Source: Terrilactibacillus tamarindi
Lineage (GTDB): Bacteria > Bacillota > Bacilli > Bacillales > Sporolactobacillaceae
NCBI RefSeq assembly: GCF_009718825.1
Contig: NZ_WNHB01000005.1
Location: 62,001-126,000, forward strand
Direction of reading: 5' to 3'
Length of the DNA stretch: 64,000 nucleotides
Both the position numbers and the translations under genes were made by a program. The notes under the pieces are model-generated. The model searched no databases. It had not been told where the DNA came from and saw only the letters and a program-made list of their open reading frames with translations. Below, piece after piece: positions 58,382 to 64,000 of this stretch. Position 1 is the stretch's first letter. Each line of letters starts with the position of its first letter.

Positions 58382-59506
58382 ATGGAGAATTTTTTATATA
58401 AGCAACCTGTACCCATTGATTTCGGTGCAGGAAAAGTAAAGCAATTACCGGAAATATTGAAGAAGATGAATCTGAACCGTGGAATCCTAATTAGTGCTCC
58501 GTCGATGGTTCGACTGGGTATTGCGGAAGAAATCAAGGAACAATCGGAAGGAAGAATTGTCGCTATTTTTTCTGACATTAGACCGAATCCAACGGTTAAG
58601 AATACAGATAACTGTGCACAGATGATTCGTGAACATAACTGTGAATTTGCCATTGCACTTGGTGGAGGAAGTATCATGGATTGTGCCAAGGTAGCTTGCT
58701 TTGTTGCAGGAACAGAACATAAAACGGCTGATTATTTATCAAAAAAGCTTCCTGTGACAGGTACTAGTATTCCTCTCATTGCGATTCCAACAACATCTGG
58801 AACAGCAAGTGAAATTACGACGGTATCCGTCCTTACTGATGAAGATCGAGATGTAAAAGCCCCACTTGGAAGTGACATATTTTATCCTGTGTATGCCTTG
58901 GTTGATCCCGAATTAACTTTGTCATGTCCGCCTCATGTGACAGCGGCAAGTGGCCTGGACGTACTCGCTCACTCATTAGAAGCTTTTTATGGGAAGAAAC
59001 ATCAGCCTTTAACGGATCTTCCTGCAGAGCGTGCCGCTTCACTCGTGTTTAAGCATCTATTAACGGCGTATCATGAGCCTGATAATATTGAAGCAAGGGC
59101 AAAAATGAGTGAAGCTTCAGTTACAGCGGGAATGGCTTTTAACTTAACTCAAACCGCAGCTGCTCATGCCTGCTCCTATCCTTTAACACAAGAATTCCAT
59201 ATTCCTCATGGTGAAGCATGTGCTTTTACACTTCCTTCATTTTGGAAGATCAATAGTAAGGGACCAGAAGCAGAACGTTTGGAGGCCTTTAGTCAACGTC
59301 TCGGATTTGAAAATGCGGAAGAATTAGCCAATCAAATCGATGCAATGAAAAAAGAGATGGGTCTTCGCATGACGTTGCATGATGTTGGAGTCGGTACTGA
59401 AGATGATTTGGATCGTCTCGTTGAGGGAAGTTTTTCTCCCAATATGTATAATAATCCTGTTGACATGACAAAAGAGTCATTGAAAGAGATGTATAAAGCA
59501 TTATAG
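58382..59506 (+). CDS. Iron-containing alcohol dehydrogenase
   Basis: A 374-residue group III alcohol dehydrogenase, NAD(P)H-linked. The cofactor motif GGGSIMDCAK lies near residues 95-104, and metal-binding His residues occur in GLDVLAHSLEAFYG and IPHGEACAFTLP. ATG 58382 follows AAAGGAAT. It lies 54 bases after the aminotransferase gene, probably in one operon, which suggests an amine to aldehyde to alcohol route. The substrate is not determined. Confidence 0.88.
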   Translation: MENFLYKQPVPIDFGAGKVKQLPEILKKMNLNRGILISAPSMVRLGIAEEIKEQSEGRIVAIFSDIRPNPTVKNTDNCAQMIREHNCEFAIALGGGSIMDCAKVACFVAGTEHKTADYLSKKLPVTGTSIPLIAIPTTSGTASEITTVSVLTDEDRDVKAPLGSDIFYPVYALVDPELTLSCPPHVTAASGLDVLAHSLEAFYGKKHQPLTDLPAERAASLVFKHLLTAYHEPDNIEARAKMSEASVTAGMAFNLTQTAAAHACSYPLTQEFHIPHGEACAFTLPSFWKINSKGPEAERLEAFSQRLGFENAEELANQIDAMKKEMGLRMTLHDVGVGTEDDLDRLVEGSFSPNMYNNPVDMTKESLKEMYKAL

Positions 59507-59540
59507 GGATCACAAAAACGCTATAGTTACAATAGACGTT

Positions 59541-59591
59541 CAAAATAGTAGGCTTAATCGATATTAAAATGATAAGTCTACTATTTTTGTG
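59541..59591 (+). terminator. Terminator after the alcohol dehydrogenase
   Basis: AAATAGTAG and CTACTATTT arms with an inner CTTA/TAAG pairing, followed by TTGTG. The long stem has a weak T-tract. Confidence 0.7.
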
Positions 59592-59753
59592 TTTAATTTC
59601 AAAATTGCGGATTTATGAAGGGTCAACCATACATGGTCAGAACGTACCTAATACAGTTAAGAGGAAGGCGAAAATTGTAATATGTGAACAAATTTTGAAG
59701 GAATATATTGGTTGTTTTATTTTGAGAATTAAATTAAAATAAAAAAAAAGGTA

Positions 59754-59767
59754 TGAAAGCGATTTCA
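59754..59767 (+). promoter_or_regulatory. CcpA cre site
   Basis: TGAAAGCGATTTCA fits the catabolite-responsive element consensus at every defined position. It lies about 150 bases before the binding-protein gene and predicts glucose repression of the sugar transporter. Confidence 0.75.
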
Positions 59768-59861
59768 AAAGGAGGCCGTTTTTAGATTAAAAAGATGTCA
59801 TCCAACTATTTTATCCCATGTCATTAAGTTGATATGAAGAAGGATGTAAGTAACAAAAAAA

Positions 59862-59875
59862 TGTAAGCGTAATCA
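59862..59875 (+). promoter_or_regulatory. Second cre-like site
   Basis: TGTAAGCGTAATCA fits the cre consensus with a mismatch in the right half. It lies 43 bases before the start codon. Confidence 0.5.
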
Positions 59876-59918
59876 TTTTAAAGTGGTACCATTTACACCA
59901 CCAAAGGGGGATGTCTTG

Positions 59919-61217
59919 ATGAAACGTAAAGCGATGAGTATTCTTAGTTTATTTTTGGTAGCCATACTTATTTTAGGCGGTTGTAGTTCAGGAAGTAAGT
60001 CAGACCAAAAAGAAAGCAAAAATAATAACTCTAATAAAAAAGTTAAAATTATTTTTTCCCAAGGAAAGGATACGACGAAGGTTGTTCCTAAAATCATTAA
60101 AGCTTTTGAGAAAGAACACCCAACTATCGATGTTGAATTCCGAGAACTCCCATCCGACTCAAATGCTCAGCACGATGCATACGTCACGGCTCTAAATGCT
60201 AAATCATCGGAATTTGATGTTATCTCTTTAGATGTTGTTTGGCCAGCTGAATTTGCTCAAGCAGGTTATGTCATGCCATTGGATCGATTTATCCAACGAG
60301 ATCATATCAGCATGAGTGAGTACAACAAAGGTGCCGTTCAAGCCTCTCAATTTAATGGTAAGCAATGGGCAATGCCGAGGCTCGGTGATGCGGCCTTATT
60401 GTTCTATCGAAAAGATCTTGTTTCTGATAAAGATGTACCAAAAACATGGGATGACCTTCAAAGAGTCGCTAGTAAATACCAAGGAAAAAATGGAACAAAG
60501 TATGGCTACTTAATGCAAGCTAAACAGTATGAAGGACTTGTTTGTGATGCAGTTGAATTTATCGCCTCTTATGGTGGACAGTTTATTAACGATAAAGGGG
60601 AAGTGGTGATAAATAGTCCTGAAGCCATTAAAGGATTACAAAAAATGGTTGATATCACCAACTCTAACATTGTTCCTGGCAATATTAATACCTTTACCGA
60701 AGTCGAATCCCATACATCTTTTATCAATGGTGAATCACCATTCATAAGAAACTGGACGTACAATTATGCGATTGCTAATGACAAAACACAATCAAAAATT
60801 GTAGGTAAGGTAGGTGTAGCTCCGCTTCCAGCAGGTGATAAAGGCTCCGTAACAGCATTAGGTGGATGGCAATTAGGTATTTCCGCTTATTCAAAACATC
60901 CAAAAGAAGCATGGGAATTTGTCAAATTCTTATCAGGTAAAGAAGGTCAAAAAATAACAGCAATTGAATCGGGGAATATCCCAACACTTACCTCCTTATT
61001 CCAAGATAAAGATGTCTTAAAAGCGAATCCATTCTTTGGAAATAAACAGTTCCAAGAAGGCTATGCAAATGCTGTCCCAAGACCAGTCGCTCCAAACTAT
61101 CAAGAGATATCAGACATTATCCAAATTGAAGTATCAAAAGCCATCAATAAAGAAATTACAGCAAAGCAGGCCATACAGGAAATGGAAACACAGATCAAAG
61201 CAAAACTTGCAAAATAA
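59919..61217 (+). CDS. Sugar ABC transporter substrate-binding lipoprotein
   Basis: Family 1 extracellular solute-binding protein of about 432 residues. A lipoprotein signal ends at the lipobox LILGGC, followed by a Ser/Asn/Lys-rich linker. The mature domain starts VKIIFSQGKDTTKVVPKII and contains ALGGWQLGISAYSKHPKEAW, typical of maltose/trehalose-type binding proteins. ATG 59919 follows AAGGGGGAT. The two permease genes downstream complete the importer; a repeat element separates it from the first. Confidence 0.9.
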   Translation: MKRKAMSILSLFLVAILILGGCSSGSKSDQKESKNNNSNKKVKIIFSQGKDTTKVVPKIIKAFEKEHPTIDVEFRELPSDSNAQHDAYVTALNAKSSEFDVISLDVVWPAEFAQAGYVMPLDRFIQRDHISMSEYNKGAVQASQFNGKQWAMPRLGDAALLFYRKDLVSDKDVPKTWDDLQRVASKYQGKNGTKYGYLMQAKQYEGLVCDAVEFIASYGGQFINDKGEVVINSPEAIKGLQKMVDITNSNIVPGNINTFTEVESHTSFINGESPFIRNWTYNYAIANDKTQSKIVGKVGVAPLPAGDKGSVTALGGWQLGISAYSKHPKEAWEFVKFLSGKEGQKITAIESGNIPTLTSLFQDKDVLKANPFFGNKQFQEGYANAVPRPVAPNYQEISDIIQIEVSKAINKEITAKQAIQEMETQIKAKLAK

Positions 61218-61219
61218 AG

Positions 61220-61366
61220 TGATACTTCCATCAGTGGGGTTGTTCTTCATTCCCCACTGATGGTTAGCTGAACCAATCGGACCTTTACGGGCAGTTGATC
61301 CCCCACTTATTTTCTATGACTACTCAGAATCTTGAGGTGGGGGTCTTTACTTGCCGTTAAGGCGGG
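61220..61366 (+). repeat. PATE-like ORF-less repeat element, copy 5 (full length)
   Basis: Nearly identical in layout and sequence to copy 4: hairpin one CAGTGGGG/CCCCACTG (61231-61261), shared core AGCTGAACCAATCGGACC, and hairpin two CCCCCAC/GTGGGGG. It ends CTTGCCGTTAAGGCGGG, followed by ATAAT (so the complement reads ATTAT, not TTTAT). It lies three bases after the binding-protein stop, inside the transporter operon. Confidence 0.8.
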
Positions 61367-61492
61367 ATAATCGTTGACGAGGTGCGGCCTTCTACTGAAG
61401 GTCAGCATTGGTATCTATTATGTAGTATAAGTTCTCCATGGAGTGTGATGAGTGTTGATATTCAACAGATTACTTGATAAGGGTGTGATGAC

Positions 61493-62863
61493 ATGCATTC
61501 TAACCTAGAAAAACCTGACAAAAAGTTAGGCCCATCGGTCGTTGATGTCCAATTAAATCAGAAACAAATAAAGAAGAAAAAACTATCAGAAAGATCGGCA
61601 GGCTATCTCTTAATTTTTCCATCGATGCTCCTCATCCTTGTTGTGGCCATTTGGCCTGTCCTGCAATCTTTTTATCTTAGTCTCTTTGATCTCAAATTAA
61701 ATGACCCGACAAAATCTACGGTTCACCTTAACTATAGTTTTGATTTAGAGCGCTATTTAAATAGTGCCCCGTTCCTTATTTCATCCATAGACCAAGAGAT
61801 ACAATCAGGACATCATGTGGATGAGCTAACCAAAGTCAAAACACAAATAAATCAATTTGATGCTGTATTACAGAAGGATCCAGACATAAAAAAATCATAT
61901 CAAACGGTTAATGATAAATTGATGGATTTTAAATCGATTTCAGACGATGAGGCCCTTATACCTATAGATAAAAAGCTCAGTGAACAATATCAAAATATGA
62001 CCCATCAAGTTCAACAAGAACTAAAAGACGTGACAAAAAAAGCAAAATTAGAGCAAGAAGATAAAATCAGTGGTCTCGCAAATGGGTTAAACGACGCACT
62101 CATCAAATCTAATTTTGTGGGATTACAACATTACAAAGAGAATTTATCGAGTCCTCGCACGTGGCTCGCCATTTGGAATACTCTCTTCTTTACAGTTGTA
62201 TCAGTAGCGTTTGAGCTCGTCATTGGTTTAGCTATCGCGCTGCTCATCAATAAAGCCTTTTTTGGACGGGGGTTAATCAGAGCAAGTATTCTGATTCCTT
62301 GGGCGATTCCTACGGCCGTTTCGGCGTTAATGTGGAAGTTTTTATATGACGGTCAGAACGGGATTGTGGCGTATTTATTTGAAAAAGTGGGATTAGTGGA
62401 TAAAATGTCGGATCTCTTAACCACCAACACTGGGGCCATGTTTTCGGTTATCTTCACCGATGTATGGAAAACAACTCCTTATATGGCTTTATTACTTTTA
62501 GCAGGGCTACTAACCATCCCTTCCTCTTTGTATGAAGCGGCAGCGATAGATGGTGCAAATAAATGGCAGCAATTTATTAAAATTACCTTACCATTATTGA
62601 AATCGAGTCTTCTCGTGGCCCTTCTTTTCAGAACATTAGATGCGTTCCGCGTGTTTGACTTGATTTTTGTTTTGACAGGTGGGGGACCAGCTAACTCAAC
62701 TGAAACGATTTCGATCTTAGCTTATAAAGTCATGTTTTCACAAACCAATTTTGGAAATGGTTCCTCACTATCGGTCATTGTATTCGTGTGTGTGGCCATT
62801 ATCTCTATCATTTATATCAAATTGTTAGGCGCAGATTTAATTCAAGATAGCAATAAAAAATAA
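61493..62863 (+). CDS. Sugar ABC transporter permease (MalF type) with large extracytoplasmic insertion
   Basis: A 456-residue permease, about 150 residues longer than usual. After the first membrane segment (residues 37-65) there is a hydrophilic, helix-rich insert at about 76-207. Only then comes the FVGLQHYKENL motif (208-218) that normally follows the first segment closely. Five further segments and the EAA loop (YEAAAIDGANKWQQFIKITLP) contact the ATPase. The layout recalls the P2 loop of E. coli MalF. Its ATPase must come from elsewhere (for example an MsmX-type protein). ATG 61493 follows AGGGTG. Confidence 0.9.
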   Translation: MHSNLEKPDKKLGPSVVDVQLNQKQIKKKKLSERSAGYLLIFPSMLLILVVAIWPVLQSFYLSLFDLKLNDPTKSTVHLNYSFDLERYLNSAPFLISSIDQEIQSGHHVDELTKVKTQINQFDAVLQKDPDIKKSYQTVNDKLMDFKSISDDEALIPIDKKLSEQYQNMTHQVQQELKDVTKKAKLEQEDKISGLANGLNDALIKSNFVGLQHYKENLSSPRTWLAIWNTLFFTVVSVAFELVIGLAIALLINKAFFGRGLIRASILIPWAIPTAVSALMWKFLYDGQNGIVAYLFEKVGLVDKMSDLLTTNTGAMFSVIFTDVWKTTPYMALLLLAGLLTIPSSLYEAAAIDGANKWQQFIKITLPLLKSSLLVALLFRTLDAFRVFDLIFVLTGGGPANSTETISILAYKVMFSQTNFGNGSSLSVIVFVCVAIISIIYIKLLGADLIQDSNKK

Positions 62864-62924
62864 CGGCTGAGACTAATCATGTTAACAAAAAATGATTCAA
62901 TTACGAGGAAAGGAAGTGTCTGAC

Positions 62925-63752
62925 ATGCATAAGAAAACGGGTCCTTTATTCTATGTCTTTCTATTTGTCTTTGTTTTTGTTGTCATGTTTCCCTTTTTAT
63001 GGATGTTAATTACATCAATTAAACCACTAACCGAGTTATTTGGGGATAAAGCGTTCACCCCTTATACAAGTCATCCAACTCTTGAAAACTATGTATCTGT
63101 TTTTACAAAACACCCATTTCTGCATTATCAATGGAACAGTTTAGTGGTTGCCTCCATAACAACGATATACACGGTCTTTGTTGCTTCATTTGCCGCTTAT
63201 GCCATCGCGAGATTGAAATTTAAAGGTAAAACCATTATTTTAGGAACAGTATTGGCCGTATCGATGTTTCCTCAAATAGCCACCATTTCACCCATCTATA
63301 TGTTTTTAAAAAACGCAGGATTAACGAATAGTTATTTAGGCTTAATCATCCCGTATACAACATTTTCTTTACCCTTGTCGATCTGGTTACTTGTTTCCTT
63401 CTTCAGGAAAATTCCGTTTGATTTAGAGGAAGCGGCTAAAATTGATGGGGCTTCGATGTGGCAAACGTACTGGAAAGTCATACTTCCTTTAGCGGGACCT
63501 GGAATCTTTACGACTTCTATTTTAGTCTTTATTGGAGCTTGGAATGAATTCTTATTCTCCCTCACAATTAATACAGCAGATAAATTTAAAACGGTTCCCG
63601 TCGGTATTGCGATGTTTCAAGGTCAATACACTATTCCTTGGGGTGAAATTTCAGCTGCAACGGTTGTTGTAACGGTTCCACTCGTTATTTTAGTTCTTAT
63701 TTTCCAACGGAGAATTGTTTCTGGATTAACATCTGGATCAGTTAAAGAGTAA
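62925..63752 (+). CDS. Sugar ABC transporter permease (MalG type)
   Basis: Second permease, 275 residues with six hydrophobic segments. The EAA loop reads EEAAKIDGASMWQTYWKVILPL. ATG 62925 is chosen because GGAAAGGAAG lies upstream; the frame from ATG 62892 would add 11 residues without a ribosome binding site. It pairs with the MalF-type permease, and the operon has no ATPase gene before the terminator. Confidence 0.92.
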   Translation: MHKKTGPLFYVFLFVFVFVVMFPFLWMLITSIKPLTELFGDKAFTPYTSHPTLENYVSVFTKHPFLHYQWNSLVVASITTIYTVFVASFAAYAIARLKFKGKTIILGTVLAVSMFPQIATISPIYMFLKNAGLTNSYLGLIIPYTTFSLPLSIWLLVSFFRKIPFDLEEAAKIDGASMWQTYWKVILPLAGPGIFTTSILVFIGAWNEFLFSLTINTADKFKTVPVGIAMFQGQYTIPWGEISAATVVVTVPLVILVLIFQRRIVSGLTSGSVKE

Positions 63753-63790
63753 TTAAAGTAAACGCCCCATTAAAATTTTTTTATTTATAG

Positions 63791-63825
63791 ACAACAGTAC
63801 TCCATCTTCTGAGTACTGTTTTTTT
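63791..63825 (+). terminator. Rho-independent terminator after the sugar transporter
   Basis: AACAGTACTC and GAGTACTGTT form a perfect ten-pair stem with an eight-base loop and TTTTT. Confidence 0.92.
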
Positions 63826-63909
63826 AAAATATTTACTGAAATATTCATATTTGCTCACCTTACTTCTGGGTATACTAATATAATAAAAGCTTTAGAGGAA
63901 GGTGAATTT

Positions 63910-64000
63910 ATGACCATTGATCGAATTTGTACAATTGGACCTGCTAGTCAAAATAAAGAAACCTTAAAAAAGTTAATAGATAATGGCATGACGATTGTTC
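63910..64000 (+). CDS. pyk: Pyruvate kinase, N-terminal part (cut by window edge)
   Basis: Thirty codons are visible, reading MTIDRICTIGPASQNKE and then an N-G-M-T-I-V stretch. The CTIGPAS motif and the following GM-V segment are diagnostic of the pyruvate kinase N-terminus. ATG 63910 follows GGAAGGTG. The first residues are shorter than the usual RRTKIVCTIGPAS. The frame is open to the right edge. Confidence 0.82.
   Translation, partial: MTIDRICTIGPASQNKETLKKLIDNGMTIV

Larger units (their letters stand above)
59592..59918. other. Regulatory region of the sugar ABC operon
   Basis: About 330 bases without a gene. It holds a near-consensus CcpA cre (59754-59767), a weaker cre-like site (59862-59875) and a small palindrome TGGTACCA at 59884-59891 next to the ribosome binding site. 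Confidence 0.6.

Noticed and set aside
59881-59918. T-box or riboswitch signature around GGTACC upstream of the sugar-binding protein
   Set aside because: Only the short palindrome TGGTACCA is present. There are no supporting stems, and the gene is a sugar transporter with cre sites.

Overview
This window is a chromosomal segment of a low-GC, endospore-forming Bacillales bacterium. Evidence is the 3' end of spoIVA, ypjB, the TRAP regulator mtrB, and gene order that follows Bacillus subtilis over long stretches (spoIVA-hbs-folE-mtrB-hepS-menG-hepT-ndk-cheR-aroC-trp-tyrA-aroA-ypiA-ypiB-ypjA-ypjB). Pyruvate formate-lyase, a glycogen operon and the absence of qcrABC from its usual place suggest a fermentative or facultative lifestyle, perhaps near Sporolactobacillaceae; that placement is inference. 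No rRNA, tRNA, CRISPR array, prophage or transposase gene was seen.

Layout. (1) 1-6.3 kb: spoIVA (partial), HU, GTP cyclohydrolase I, TRAP, heptaprenyl diphosphate synthase subunits around menaquinone methyltransferase, and Ndk. (2) 6.4-16 kb: cheR, chorismate synthase and an aromatic supraoperon trpDCFBA-tyrA-aroA. It is preceded by a clear TRAP-binding leader, but trpE is missing where it should follow; aroB, aroH and hisC are also missing from their B. subtilis positions. (3) 16-21 kb: ypiA-ypiB-ypjA-ypjB and a YugP-like membrane protease, with no ypiF-qcrABC. (4) 21-25 kb: nucleoside hydrolase, fructosamine kinase-like protein, FAD oxidoreductase, DUF915 hydrolase. (5) 25.5-33 kb: a GH15-like protein and glgBCDA. 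(6) 33-42.9 kb: pflB-pflA, M20 peptidase, a DHA2 drug exporter with paired operators, and pdxST divergent from a MocR/PdxR-type regulator. (7) 43-49 kb: amino-acid ABC transporter with a binding-protein/permease fusion, DbpA helicase and small enzymes. (8) 49-54.5 kb: secreted GH32 levanase with a MITE at its 5' end, PerR-box catalase, glutamate dehydrogenase. (9) 54.6-64 kb: aldo/keto reductase, a PucR-aminotransferase-iron alcohol dehydrogenase module, a sugar ABC transporter without its own ATPase, and the start of pyruvate kinase.

Two kinds of non-coding mobile DNA were found. One is a family of five ORF-less elements with two hairpins and conserved ends; four of the five have TTTAT at one edge, as IS200/IS605-type (PATE-like) elements do. 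The other is a 275-bp MITE bounded by a perfect 8-bp target duplication. Several regulatory sites can be read directly: 11 TRAP triplets, a Shine-Dalgarno-blocking hairpin, a PerR box, two or three CcpA cre sites, and paired palindromic operators at the exporter.
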